The position numbers were made by a program, and so were the translations under genes. Of a stretch of DNA of 64,000 bases, positions 47,501-62,500 are shown in pieces. The stretch spans positions 4,030,001 to 4,094,000 of the forward strand of contig CM023534.1 in assembly GCA_013350335.1 (NCBI GenBank). The letters are read 5' to 3'. The notes under the pieces are model-generated. The model saw only the letters and a list, made by a program, of their open reading frames with translations, did not search any database and was not told the origin of the DNA. This DNA is from Chimonanthus salicifolius (taxonomy: Eukaryota; Streptophyta; Magnoliopsida; Laurales; Calycanthaceae). Within the stretch, counting starts at the first letter, position 1. The number at the start of each line of letters is the position of its first letter.

Positions 47501-50500
47501 CTGCTGAAGCTCTTATGATTCTTGTCCCAGAGGCATATAAGAACCATCCTACTTTGATGATAAAATACCCAGAGGTATACCTGTAAATGATTTCTTCTTT
47601 GACATTTTCTTCATTATATAATTGGTATCTCTATCATGGTTTGGATTAAAAAAAATTAGCTTTGGTTAATGGGACTTTTTTTTTTTTTTGAAGGTTTGAC
47701 TATATACGTTTTAAAGAAGATTTAACTATATATTTCATTAAAGAATATAGTAACAAGCACCATAGGGTAGAAATTGAGGTGCAAAATACCTCAAAGAAAC
47801 AAAAACAAAGAAATACAGCTGAAGGCACAAATTAGTCTAAAGAAAATCCAGAAAAAGACCATCCCTAGAGACGTCAAACTTGTTTAAGAGATCTGCCACC
47901 TCATTTTTTGATCTTCTAACATGTACGAAGGAGGCATTTTTCGAATGCTCCCTAATCTCCTTGTGAATGGTAATTGGTTTCCATGGAGGGTTTTTTTCCT
48001 ACTATTCACCCACTTTATTGCATTTACCAAATCATCCTCAATAATAAGCTTCCATTGAAAATGGAGGTTGAAGATAGACTAAGCTTCCTTAATCATTAAG
48101 AGTTCAACCTCACGGGAGTCTCTATGTGCAACCAGGCTCGAAAAGCAAGCAAGAAAGTGAGCCTCCTGAGACATAAGGATAACATCAATACTAACAGGGC
48201 TCAGCTTGATAGCACCTCTCTCCCGAAGCTTCTATATTTCCACAATCTTTTCCTTTCTCCTATTGTCTTCTAAAATTGGTATGAAGTCTTTGCTAATATC
48301 AGATAATGAAGTACCTAAGAAATCTCTTTTGGACTTCACCCAACTAATTAGACACACCTTAGCAAGATCAAATACCTTTGAGAGTGGAGCAACCTTTTTG
48401 TTGAAAATCTTGTTGTTGCATTCCAACCACATCAACCAAAGCACCACAACCAGGGTAGATGACCACAAGGACCTTCTTTACCCCTAAAAGGCTTCCTCAT
48501 CCAACTCATAATTAGATCTCCCAGGTTACTAGGGAGAAACCAAGAGAAGTCACATACAACACGTGCGAAAATGCCTTCTTCAAATTTTGGATTGAAAAAA
48601 GGGGTTTCTTCCGCACATACAACACGTTCGAAATAATTAGTTCGCAATACGTGGATTCGCTTGGCTCTCGGGTTCACCTCCTAGGCCTCTTCTGGTCCAC
48701 CTCCTGGACTCGTGGGACTCTGATCCATCTGGGAGTGCCTGGGCTTTTAACATTGGCCTGATTGTGAGTTCTCTTGTTTTGGCCCTGGTGTCCCTCCGGT
48801 TCCTGCTACTCTCCATCTCTTCCTATTCGTGTGACTCCTCGACATGGGAAACTTCCTTCCTGCTCCATCGCCTGGTCTCTGCCTTTGACCTGCATTTGTT
48901 GGGCCTTGTGCTCTCTCAACTTATGTTGGCTTTGACCAACCAATTGCTTTATTTTCTGATATGAACCATCCTGTCTACTAGATCATATCTGCTAGATCGT
49001 AGGATTTTCCTGTTATTTTTTTTTTCTTTTTTCCTGTTTTCGTGTTTTTTCCTGAACTTGCACCTCTGGTGCTTTCTTTTATTAATATGATAACCATTTC
49101 AAAAAAAAAAAAACCAAGAGAAGTCACAAAGAGAGAAGATAACCACAAAGAAGATGAGAAGGGGAAAAAGAGGAAAAGATGATTTGAAGTCATACCCATT
49201 ACTGCACAAGGGACAAGCGACATCGATATTGGGACAAAGAATGTCACGCATAAGAAAATTGGACTTAGTAGGAACTTTGCTTGCCAAATTGCCCAACAAA
49301 ATGTTTCCGACTTTAGAGGAGCAAAGCCCACCAAATAGAAGCACAAGGAGGAATGGATGAGGGAGGTGGATAAAGGCTGCCCACCGAGGACTTGATATTG
49401 AAGTCACTCGTAGGATCCACCTGTCCAGACCCTCACATTTTCTTCATCTTTGCAAATAAAACATTCATTAAGAAGAGCAACAAATTGACATATTCCAACA
49501 ACTCTCTCCTAAAGAGGATGCTAAGCACTAGACTCCAAATAACATCCCACCCAAAACATTGAAACACTCCCCAACCTTTAGCAATTTTTTTTTTTTTTTT
49601 GAGACAAACATGAAAGACTCGTGGAAAAGATTCTTTCAAGCTGGCTCAGCCACAAGTCCTTCCAAAAGGATACTCTTATCTCCTATCCCAAGAAGAAATC
49701 AAACCCTTTTGAAAAACCCATCTTAAAGCTGAAGGTGCACTCCCCATTTTGAAGACAACCTTGACCATCTTGATGCCTTTTTGAATTTGGACTCACTAAG
49801 ACACCACTCCCCAGGACTAAACACTATTGTCACTCGATTTTGTGTTTTTCTAAGCTTAGTGGTGGGATGACTTTTCAATTGATAATTTGTTTTTGTTGTT
49901 ATTTCTTAAGAAAAGCGTTTGGACTATCATATGAGGTACTAATTGCTTTGTTATTTCTTTTTGTAGATTGTTGATTTTTATGAATATTACAAGGGACAAA
50001 TGGAAGCTTGGGATGGGCCAGCCTTGCTCTTATTTAGGTAATAGTTTCTCTAATGTTCATTCTCTCTCCTTTTATCAATATAGTAAGTAGTATTCTATTG
50101 TCTTAAAAAAAGAAGAAGATGTGGATGCTTATTCCTTTGAAACTCAAATGCACAAAGCATGCGTTCTGGTTCCAATTCATAAACCAAACAGTAGAGAAAC
50201 TGAAGATTTTGGTTGGTATCCTGTACAACATTGTACAACCTAAACCTGTTTCAATCAGGCCTTGATATTGAAATTTTGCCAGTGGATATCTCCTATTTTA
50301 ACTATGCTTCTTAATGTCGAATTGTGCAACATAATTTCTGGTTCCTACATGATTTATTTTCTGTTGATTATGATTCATTTGACCTAGTGATGGGAAAACA
50401 GTTGGAGCTTGTCTTGATCGGAATGGTCTTCGTCCAGCTCGGTATTGGCGGACAATTGACAATGTTGTATATGTTGCATCTGAGGTTGGTTTGTCACTTT

Positions 50501-53500
50501 TGTTCATAGGTATATCAATTATGGACTATGTGCTTCGTTACAGTAGTTCTTTTTGTTATTGATTTTGTTCACCTTCTTGCTCTTTTTAAATCATTGTTGC
50601 ATTATATTGTGTACGTCTTATCTGTTTGTTGGAAAGGTAAGTTGACTCAAACCCATTACCTTTGTGGTTTCAACATAGAGTGGGGTTCATCTCTATCTCT
50701 CAATGGTTATTTTGAGCATGGGTCAGGAGGATTCTCTTGCTTTAGCGAAAATTTTCTGTATGTGATGATCTATTTGACTTTGCATTGGCACTAAGTATCT
50801 CTTTTAAATATAAAGATAACAATTAAAGTTGGAATTACAGCATAGATACATAAATTGCATTACTCTAGCTGTTGTCACCATGAATGCCTTATCCTGTCTA
50901 TTTTTGTTTGGTGTTCTAGATTCTATTGTCCCCTCAGTCCACTACATGTAGGGTCTAATTTGGATTAGAGATCTCTTATACCGTTTTTGTAGCCCCAAAC
51001 TCCAGCGTGAGTGGTGTTTAGTTTTCCCTCTACTCTGTGTGTGTTTCTGGGACAGTCTGCGTGTTACAAGTTCAATGAACTAGGATGTGAAGGAGATAGT
51101 GGGATAGTATGGTCGTGGCTCAATTTGGGTTTGGTCCCAGGCCAGTTTTTTTTTTTTTGAGCGATAATAGAGGTGAATTATATTAAAAGAAAGAAAAAGT
51201 GCAAGAAAAAGGGTCTAAGAGACTTAATTCCTAAAAGAAGATACAAGTGTCAAAACAAAATAGATAAAAATACAACTAGAAACATACCATGCTCTATAAA
51301 TACAATATAGAATCCTCTCAAAGATGTCTCAACTCCTAAAATTCCAAGAAAAAGTCTTGTCATGATCTCTTTCTTATGCCCATTTGGCCAAAAAGTTTGC
51401 AACTTTGTTTGCCGATCTCCTAACGAGTGAGAAGTAGACCTCTCTCCCAGCATACAAAGCACTAATCTCCCTATCTACTATCACAAGTTTCGCAGGTGGT
51501 TGTTTCAATCCCCTTGCCCACTTGATAGCATTCACTGAATCTCCCTCAATTACTAACTTACCATGACCACAATCCACCCATAAAGTTGGGGCTCCGCTAA
51601 TTGCTAACAAGTTAGCTTCGTCAGAGTCTTTCACCCCTATTGTGATGCAAGGCAAGGAATAGGGTAATCCTAAATGCCTAATGTGGTTATGAAAAGATGA
51701 AAAATGATGAAAGTAATATACCCTAAATCTAAAATGGGCTGAAATTAATCAATCAATTAACTATGGTAATTTAATAACATAAATTTAACACAATTAATCA
51801 CGCAAGTCCTTTCAACCTAATGTAAATAATTATATAAATTTACCAAACCAAATTAAGGAAGGGTAGTGGTAGCAAGAAGTGAAACGGATGGATCTGGACG
51901 TGCTTTGGATGATCTGGGACGAGTTTTGGATGATCTGGGACTGGTCGGGACGACTCTGGAACAACAGATGGCGGCCAGGATTAAGTCTAGATGGGGGCGG
52001 CAAGGGGCAACAAGGATGAGATCTAGAGGCTGGCGGCAACCAGATGGGATGAAGGGAAGGGTCGACATACTGTATGTGGGTAAATGGGTAGCAGCAAAGG
52101 GAATCTGGTTGTGTAAGGTGATGGCAATGGCTTAAGGGTTGTTGAGAAGTGGCGGCAGGTATAGGGAAGAGGAAGACAAGGAAAAAAAAAACAAAGAGAG
52201 AGATAAGAAAGATAGAAGAGATATAGAAGAGTACCTGGATAGAGGAAGGCTTCTCACCTTCTTGTTCTTGGAGATTTGTCACCTCCGTGGCTTCTCGCTG
52301 TCCCTAGCTTCTCACCGAGGGTTCTGTGGCTTCTCACCAAACTCCATATGCGCAGGAGCAGTTTTTTGCAAAGCAAAAATTCATTTCTTCTATTGATCAA
52401 ATTGCCCTAGAGGGCTACAAAGAGTATTTATAATAACTTACATTAAGAAAAGACCAAAATACCCCTGTTATATGAAAATGCCCAAAATACTCAAATATAT
52501 ATAAAACGTACATCAAGAGATAAATAATAAATAAATCAATCCAATGCTCTAATCAGTCCAATGCGCATCATATTGGCTCTGAAAAAACTAGCATAGACGA
52601 ACTACCAGAATCAAAATCCCTCCTATCCTCGCAGGCCCTGGTTTGCCCCTACGGGCCCCATATACATTAAACTTAAAACACTCCTTGTTGCGGGGGAGAC
52701 CAAGCTTCGATTCTAACCTTTTTCCTATGTGTTCCAAATAAGCACCCTTCCCAAGAAGTATAGAAATCCATTAACCTAAGGTCTTTAAATTTTGATTTGG
52801 TCCTAGGCCAGTTTGCTTCTAGTTCTAGGACCAGTTTGGGTTTTCAGTCCTAGGCTCAATTTGGTTGCAGTCCTACTGTCCTACACCCAATTAGGATGTG
52901 GTCCTATCCCTCTTCCCATATGAAAGGGGGCCAAATAAGGGCATTTAGGAGGCCTTTTTTTTTTTGCTGAGGATACTTCAAGTCCCCATCGCATCACTGG
53001 GGAGAACTTTCTTTTTCTTTTACCTATTTGAATATTTCCTTAGGGAAAACTATGTAGTTCATTTGCATTTACTGCAAATTTCTACTTGGGAATCCTTGGA
53101 TAATTTGCGAACACTTCCAAGTCCCCATCCTTGGGTACCTTTGACGTTTTTAGTCATTTGTGGATGAATTTTCCTTCTTTTCAAGTCTCCATAGCATTAT
53201 CTCATCTGTAGATTATTTTAGTGGTCAAGATTCTTTTGATGGTCCTAGGACAGCTAGTATCCCTAGGCTACATATTGCACAATCTTCCTAGTGCTAATAA
53301 ATAAAAAAAAATCAATCAATGAAATGGGGTTAAAGCAAATCTTCGAACACAAATCACAATCGTTTAATGAATGAATGGTCAATATTCATTTTACTGTCAC
53401 CTTGAATTGTTTCTTTATATTAAGATAGAGTAGCAAGATTTTTTATATATTTTGGTTTGGTTCCTTTTTAATTCCTTCTGTCCCCCCACCACCTTTCTTC

Positions 53501-56500
53501 TTCTTCTTTGGAATTTTCATTCATCTATGCTTCAATTGAGGCTCCATTTTGTGATAGAGATCTAACTGAAGGGCCACATCACGCACCATTCTTGGAACAT
53601 ATTCAGATCAGTTAGAGGGCCCCACATGATTATGCAATTAGTTTATGTGTAATTAGATAGTCCATATTTTGAATATAATTTTCTTTGTTGGGATTTTAAA
53701 ACTGTAAGTGAGAAGCTAATATAAGGATCTCCATGATGGTGCCCAACTTGCAATTATTTGATCATTGTAAGTTTCCTGTACACCATTTTGAATGATGCAT
53801 GTGCATCGAGCCTTATTCCCATGTATGTTTTGATCCACATATCAGTTTGGTGATCTGTAACTGGTGTTGGATAATTAACATAAGGTCTTTAAGATTGTTT
53901 TCCAGTGATGATCATGTGATCAACGAAAGTGGGCTGCACCTTTTATCTTTTGATCTACGTATCTGACTGAGAATCTGTAAATTAATTAGAAAAGTAATCA
54001 AAGGATCTTTCGAGTGCTTCCCAAGTTATGATCACATGATCATCATGAGCGAGCCTTACATTATATCTTTACATCCACTTGATCAACGATCTGTTTAGCA
54101 CCCTCAAAACCTTGCATATGTTAGCGATAATCTCTTTAGGATTTTTTGCATTATCCATGTCTTTCTTTTGATTGCTCGAACCCTGTAAAGTTCAGATTGA
54201 CATGGATCTTATTAGATCTTCATTTGATCATCATGATCGGATTGTGTTAAGTTTGAATTGACAAGATTGACCATGTAGAATCTCGATTATCATGATCTTG
54301 CATGGCTTTTTAAATATTCTATATTTTGTTGGATGGATCTTGCAGAGACTTGATCATGCCTTGTGTGGCTATTTTGCAAAATTTTAGAAAGATACCTACC
54401 CTTTTCTTGAATTAGTATTTTGTGAATAAAGAATCTTGGTACTCTTTGCCATGACTTATCACCCTTTTCCTTTTACTAATCATATTTATTCTCCCATTAT
54501 CACAAATTAAAGAACATTTATATTATATACCAACTTAGCACTTGTCCCTATTAAACTGCCTAGTGCTCACATTCCAAGATACCATTTGTAAATTTTGGAC
54601 TAGTTTTTTATTTTTATTTTTTTTAACCTGCATCTATTTTACCTATTTTTGTTGCATATGAGTGTCTATGCCATGTGTTTCTTTTGTGGGATGTCATAGC
54701 CTGTCCTTTCTCACTTGCCCTTGCAACTTGGTTTTGTCACAACGCCTCTCTTCCGGGGGATGCGTTGGTAAACCCTTGTTTACTTCCCACTACAACTAGG
54801 ATCTGTCACAGTGTTTTCCTTCTTGGGTTGGCCTAGAATTATGTTTTAATCTTAAAAATGGAACTCCTATTTTTGGGGTGGAGAATTTCTCAAGACTAAT
54901 TGCTAGTTCAATGTCAACTTCCACTCTTATGAGCTTGAGATCAGCACTTATGAAATACGGACATATGGAAGAAAAACTAAATTAGTTGATACAATTGATT
55001 ATAGTAGATGCAATTCATTTTTTCCTATTGGAAATGCTGAGGTCTTTAGAGGAGAGAACATTATTCTCTTGTTAGTGGATACATCCTTAGAAAATGAATA
55101 GCAAATTAATTTCTTTTATGTGCTCATGTTCATTTCAATTGCTCAATCTGTTTCTATGTTTCATAGTAGTCTTTTTGGCTTTTTTGAGGTAATAATATTT
55201 TTTAGATATATTATGGTTTCTTTGGCCATTCTTATCTCTGATTACATGGTGGTTCATGTAATTTTACTTTCTGTTTGCACTGGTCATCATTCCTGTTGTT
55301 TTTCTCTTCCAATTTAACGAAGTTTGGATTGCCACCATGTAGTGCAGTAGAAGAGTGCAATATGATTGCAGGTTTATTTCGTTTCATGGAACTAGGGTTA
55401 GGCAATCAGACTCTGTATACCTTAGGTGTATGTTCTCTTTAAAAACACTACTCTTGATGAGATTTGGCTCTTTCTTGATTAAGAGATAAAGGTGAAATAA
55501 GCTGAAAAATATGGAATTGTGCTTTCATGAAATAATTCTTGTACATGAAGTGAGAGATGCCAATGAGCTTTTATGTTTGATTAGCCTTTTAGGAAATTTG
55601 ATTCTTCATACCAAATCTGTTTTTATCCTTAAAAACAATATTCTTGGAGAGATTGAGCGATAATGGAAGCAAGATGCTTGTAAGCTATTCCATATTTGTT
55701 TGACTGAGGTAAAAGTTATGAAGTACCTTTCTTCTTTTGTGGATTTTACATTTTTCTGCAATCAATTTCTTTGTCAGTTGTTGATCAAGTTCTACGTATC
55801 ATTTACTCAATATCCTGTAGATTCTTCTATCGATACTTTTGTCTGCAGGTTTACTTAGACTTGCTTTTCGCTATCTTAGTGGTATTTTGTCTTCCTTTGT
55901 AGGTTGGTGTTTTACCAATGGATGAATCAAAAGTCATAATGAAAGGTCGTCTAGGTCCAGGAATGATGATAACTGCTGACCTACAGAGTGGTCAGGTTTG
56001 TCATTTAATTGTCCTGTTGCAATTCTGTACTATGATAATATACTGATGGCATGGCATTTGGATTGTCTTAATAAGCATATTGATGCTATTAAATGTTAGA
56101 AAAACTGACGACAATAATGGGTTGTTACTATTGATATCTTTCTTCGGTTTTGTTACCGAACTAGTTTTTAGACATCAATTATTGATTTCCTTCATGCTAT
56201 CTTACATTCATTTTTGTTCAACTCCCACATTTTAAAATAAAGATGCTTCTATTCAATTACAAATTTACAATTTCCGATTCTACATCTGAAACTTCTTTTT
56301 TGCAGGTTTATGAAAATACAGATGTTAAAAAGCAAGTGGCCTCGTCAAACCCCTATGGCAAGTGGTTAAATGAGAATATGCGAACTTTGAAGTCTGTCAA
56401 CTTCTTATCGACGGCTACAATGGACAATGAAACAATCTTAAGACACCAACAGTATGTTTCGTGGTTTTATTGGGTGATTTGGAATGCCCAAATTCAACAT

Positions 56501-59500
56501 TTGGCCATTAAAGTATCTAGGGCATTCAATGTCATTTGTCATCATTATTCTAAGCAAGGTGTACTTGTGATACTTGCCCACTTTGCAGTCTGTCAAAACG
56601 AGCAATTCAACATCCAACATTTTTTACTGTCTTAGTTGAATTGTATCCGCAATATCTGGCCTATTAAATAAAGTACTTACTGATGTAGCTATTTCAGCAC
56701 TCCTAAGGAGGCAAATGTGGAGGTTGGTGCTCTTGATAGGGATGACAGTGATCTTTAGGAACATGTTTCCGTTGTGACTCTGGTATCTCTCACTTTAGGA
56801 AGGGTACTAGACCTTTTCACTCTCTCTATTGGGGCTTAGAGGACTAAAGATCACACAGAAAAGGAACAATAAAGGGGTAAATCCCCGCTCCCTCCCTAAG
56901 AAGTGTACAGCTGATCCCTTTAAATCCTTGGGAGGGGCTCTAGTCTTACATAAACTAAGACTCAGATTGCATTTGGATTCGAAGAGCAGTGAGGGAAGGA
57001 GGAGAAATGGTACAATTTCTCCGCAAGTACCTTATTGGTAATTTTGAGGAGAAAGTGTACCAGATGATATGATTCCACATTAGCATATTCTCTAAGCACC
57101 TGGAGTTATACTACTTCTTTGGGAGAGCTCATATGGTCAGTCCATGGAGAATCCCCCACTCAGGAGTATCTCCTCCTTAGGAGGTCACCGTGAGTTCATT
57201 TCCCCTATTCAAATGCAACTTAGCATGTATGCCCCGAGAACTAAAGCATGACCTTTTCCATCTCATTTCTTGTCGTTTCACAATGATTAAAAGCCTTTTC
57301 ATACATCCTAATGGGCCCAATCCATCCACAATTCTGAAAAGTCCCATCTTACCATATGATGCTGGTTACAAGATCTGACCATTGAAAATCCATAAAAAAT
57401 CACAAAGGTCTGAAACTATTCTTAAACATATGATGACCAGATAATTGAAAACAATTTCGAACCTCATAATGACCACTAGCTCGATTTTAGATGTATGATC
57501 AATTCTTGATATGGATCTGAATCCATTGTGTGTTCCCATAGATAAGTGGGTTGCAAGTTGGGTTGTTTGCAACCAATAAGGCCCAGTACCGTGAACTAAT
57601 AATAACCAGTTTTTACTGTAATGTGGCTCATAAAGTTTACATAAATCATGATGTTGGATCTAATCAGTTCTTTTACGTCCTTTGGTTTATACTTCTCAAA
57701 AAAATATCCTGTAGTCTATGATAAGCCCAAGTTGGTGCATGTAGAAGTACTTCGATCATGACGATGGGTCACAAGTAGAGATTTGATTCAATCCATTCAA
57801 TGTGATTTGTGACACATTCTTTTTTTTTGAAAGGTAACTTCATTAATCATTAAGAAGAAACAAGAAATACAAAAAGTGGTAGGCCAGTATGAGCCCACCA
57901 AACGAAAAAGCAAACAAAACCCCTCCCAAAATTACTAAAATTTGTTTACAATTTCTGTAGATAAAGCCAACCCCTGACGAGCCATCTTGTTGGCAACCAA
58001 ATTTGCTAACCGAGGAGCCCAAGTAATCTTGAAATCATAGAGAGAAATAGTATGCCGAATCCTTTCTATTTTATCTAAGAAGATCCAAACACTGAGATCC
58101 CAATGCTCACCCCACAACTACTACCTTAGAATCACCTTCAACTATACTCCCACAAACCCCTAACTCCTCCAGCTCCAAAATGCCTCTCCATAAAGCAAAT
58201 AGTTCCACCTCAATTACTGATCCATTAGGAATTGGCCTAGCAAAGGAGAGCATTGTAGGCCCCACATCATTACAAATAACCCCTTCATTACCTTCGAGAC
58301 CAATCTCAACGTATACCATTGTCATCAAAATTGAGTTTGACAAGCCCAACAACCGGAGAAGATCAAGGAACTTGATGCCAAGTATCTAGATGATGCATAA
58401 CTGAATCCACTGATGCCCAATCCCTACACAATTCCGTAACAGATACCCTCCGGAACTTCAACGACCCGACCATCCACTAAGCAGCCAGAAGTTTAACAAC
58501 ATCCAGGTGAGTCGATACTGAGCAATCTTTACCTTGAAAAATCCTCTTATTTCTTTCCGGCTAAATAGACTAAACAATACTTTGAATAGTCGCAGTCCAA
58601 AGACTTCGTCGAAAAGAGCTACCTGTCACCACCACCTCTTCACTAAACAACTCACACCATGCTTGAGGAAGACAAAAAGCAATACCCAACTAACTTAAAA
58701 AAGTGCACCAAAATCTTATAAGAGAACTGACAATGAAGCAGAAGATGGTTCACCGATTCAGCATCCGATAAACACAAAGGGCATGCGTTCAAAATAAGCA
58801 TCTTCCGTAGTCGCAAATTATCAATATTCAAAATTTTTTGGAGACACACTCACCCAAATTTTAGGGTGAACAGAAGGAACCTCACCAGTCATCAGTAGTT
58901 TCTTACAAAAAGATTTCATAGAATAGATGCCATGAGGATCAACCTCCCAGATTCACCTATCCTTTCCAATGCCCACCAGAAATACATTCCCCAAAAGGTT
59001 CATTAGAGACACCCACCCTTCCACCATCCAATCCTCCAACTCTCTCCAAAACTGAGGGCCCCAAACCACCTTATTATGAATTAATTCATAGCACTCCCTA
59101 ACCGTAGCTTCTTTATTATCTACTAGAGAAAAGAGCACAGGAAACATTTGTGCCAAAGGAGCATCACCCGGCCATTTGTCCAACCAGAAGAAAATATCAT
59201 CACCTGAATACGCTCAGTACCGAATGTGATGACCAAAAGCCGATGCCACAGAACAAACACCCTTCCAAAACCCAGAACCTCTCCTATTAGCCGTTTCAAT
59301 CATCCACCCATGTCCCTGCAACCTATACTTACGGCAGATAATGTCCTTCCATAAACCTTCAAAAGAGTCACCCAACCTCCATAGACCGTTTCTTGTGTGG
59401 AGATATGAGCATCATATCCCATTGTGGAGACTAGATCATGTTGTCATTAACCAGTTGTCAACAGATCGAGTTACCTGAAAAAAGGCAATGGATCCACAAA

Positions 59501-62500
59501 ATAGAAGATAATTTGATCCCCACTTCAGTTGTCTATGGATTTAGGTCTTAGACAATCCAGATCCAACTTCTCTTGATTATTTCAGCTGTTGGATTCTCTA
59601 GTATAATAAATCACTAGTATAATGTGCAGTTAACCAATTCAAACTTCTTACTGTGATTTCCTTGAAATATTGTCAACATCAGTACATCACAAACCAGTGG
59701 CCTTTACTTAAAATTTCATGCCATTCAATCATGATAGCGATGCAGGAAAATATGAAAATTAGACTTCCAAAGTTTCAAGTGATAACTCAAGAGGCATTTT
59801 ACCTTTCTATGGTTATAAATCATTGATTTGGTATGGGCAGTTCAGTATGTCGCTGTTTGAGAAAGCAGGCTAATTTATTTGAGGAAATTGTAAAAGGATT
59901 CTTGTTATATTTCATCTTAAATTTTTTAGCCAATTTCTTTCCTCTTTCTCTATAGTAAATATAATTTCATTTATTTACTTCTCTTTGTTTAACACATTCT
60001 CAAGCATGTAGCCACATTTTGCTCCATAACATTTTCTGCAGTCTGTCTTCTTTTATGGACAAGAATTTATACAGAAATGATTTTTGACTCAGCTTTTGGA
60101 CTTTCTTTGATTTACTTCCTTGCTTTTACTTGCATCAGAGCATCTGGCTACTCAAGTGAAGATGTTCAGATGGTCATCGAAACTATGGCTTCACAGGGGA
60201 AGGAACCAACATTTTGCATGGGGGATGATATTCCCTTGGCTGTATTGTCTCAGAGGCCACATATGATTTATGACTATTTCAAACAGCGTTTCGCGCAGGT
60301 TTGCCTGTTTCATTTATTTTATGCAACATTTGATTTAATTTTTGAAATGACTATCCCTACATGGCTACAGACTATGACACTGGTTAGTTTTACCAAGGAT
60401 ATTATGATGAATGTAGATTATTGGGTCTTCAGAGTTGTAGGACAATTTTCTTCTATTGAGCCCTTGGGACGACTCATCTGTTTCCCATACCATGAAGACC
60501 ATTGCTCCACTGAATGAAAAAATTTGACTAGCATAGAACAGTATATGTGCAATGAGTTAAAAGGCCAATGACTTGTTTTTTCTTCCAGTAACTGCACTCT
60601 CTTCTGATTGACTAACTGTACTCTCATAGCTTGTTTCTCATCCTTAAATTGGTAGATTACTCGCTGCATTACTGATACAACAACAAGAAAGAGGTGTTTC
60701 TGTGAAATTAGTCTCACCTCCTTGTGGGGTGGGGATACCCAAGTTATTCAAAAAAAAGAAAAAAAAAAAAAAAAAAGAGAAGAAGAGGGAACCCCTCCAA
60801 GAAAACTGGAAACAAAGGTAGGATTAGAGAGATAAAATCAAGAATTTAAATGGCCCGCAATATTGGAAATATGCCCATAAGTGCCCAAGAAGCATTAAAC
60901 CATGTTAGACCAACCTACAATGTTATCTAGCAGTGTGACAAATAAAGAAGGATGAAACACCAACCCACCTTGTTCAAGAGTTAAGGAGGACCAACCCATC
61001 CACCACTTTCTCTTCCTCTTCAAGTCATCTAAAGTGAGAAATTCATTTTGAAGAGAAACCCCAACAGGAAAACTGAAATCACAGCAACAGAAAGAAGAGA
61101 TATCAATTATGTGGTTCTAGCATGTGGTTGCTTTTTCATTTCCATTGACTTAGACTACGTTGGAAAATCATTTAAAACTCTTTTAAATGGCCAAAAAAAA
61201 AGGAAGAAAAAAAATCAAGTCAGTGGTGGTTGTTTTGAACGAAGTCATGTTCTTGCAGAGAGAGAGAGAGAGAGGTACATTAAAATAAATTTAAGAAAAT
61301 TCTGTATCAGTATTGTTCTCTCTTCTCCTTATATTTCCAATTATCTGTTCAGGTCACTAATCCAGCAATTGACCCCCTTAGAGAAGGCTTGGTTATGTCA
61401 CTTGAAGTCACTATTGGGAAGCGAGGAAACATTCTAGAGACTGGACCTGAAAATGCTTCTCAGGTTGTTTTACTGGCATATACTTGTACTAGATTATTTC
61501 CTCTCTATGTTGTTTTACTTTAGTATATCATTGTCCTGCATATTTACTTTTGTTGCGTCGGAAAAGGTTATCCTGTCAAGTCCTGTGCTGAATGAAGGGG
61601 AGCTCAAGTCTTTAATGAATGACTCCAATTTAAAGCCCCAAGTGCTGCCTACTTTTTTTGATATCCGGAAAGGGCTTGATGGTTCATTGGAAACGAGGTT
61701 AAAAAGACTTTGTGAGGCAGCCGATGAAGCAGTTCGTAGTGGTTCACAACTGCTTGTTCTCTCTGACCGTTCTGAGGAACTGGTGTGTATTAGCTACTTT
61801 TCTATTTTTAGCATTCTACTTATAAATACATTTCTAATGTTTATCATGTGTATACTGCTTCTTTTTTTCATTTTTTCCTCATCAAAATGTAGTATCTTTT
61901 TTTTTTTTTTTGAATAATACCAAAATGTTCTTATTTGGTTCACATGGTTGAGTCCCTTTATATTGAAGCATTTATTAGGCATGCCTTATGGATCTCCAAC
62001 ATGTTTTTTATTTTTTAATAAAATCATTTATTACCTTAGAAAAGGAATCTTGAGATTTGTTATTTTTTTTTCTCAAAAATTCATGTCTTACATGTTGATT
62101 GCTTTCTTAGTGTACTTCAATTATTTAGCCTTACATTCATTTTATTTTTAGTTACAGAAGAACTATTTAATTTCCTGTAACATTCATTTTATTTTTAGTT
62201 ACAGAACTAATTAATATTCATTTATTTGTTGCATAAGTGATAGTTTTTGTCTTCCTTATTTTGTCATAGAAGCTAGTTAATAGATGCTCCTTATGGTACT
62301 GGATGATGTCAGGCTTCGACCTTTGTCTTGCCATTTTAAAAGTATCGACTCGACAGTTTATTTACCTGCTCTTGTGATTGACAATCATTATTGAAGATAA
62401 TTGCTTCCTTGTCTCCTCCAGGTGCCAACTCGTCCCACTATCCCAATACTTCTTGCTGTTGGTGCCGTCCATCAGCATCTTATTCAAAATGGTCTGCGGA

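Noticed and set aside
51830..52282. 150-codon minus-strand open frame
   Set aside because: Lies inside the unknown insertion in LINE remnant D; Ser/Pro-rich without a domain or conserved motif. Treated as part of the insertion, not a gene.
61048..61437. 129-codon plus-strand open frame over GLU1 exon 11
   Set aside because: Mostly intron sequence in a frame other than GLU1; the coding signal is the 111-nt exon alone.
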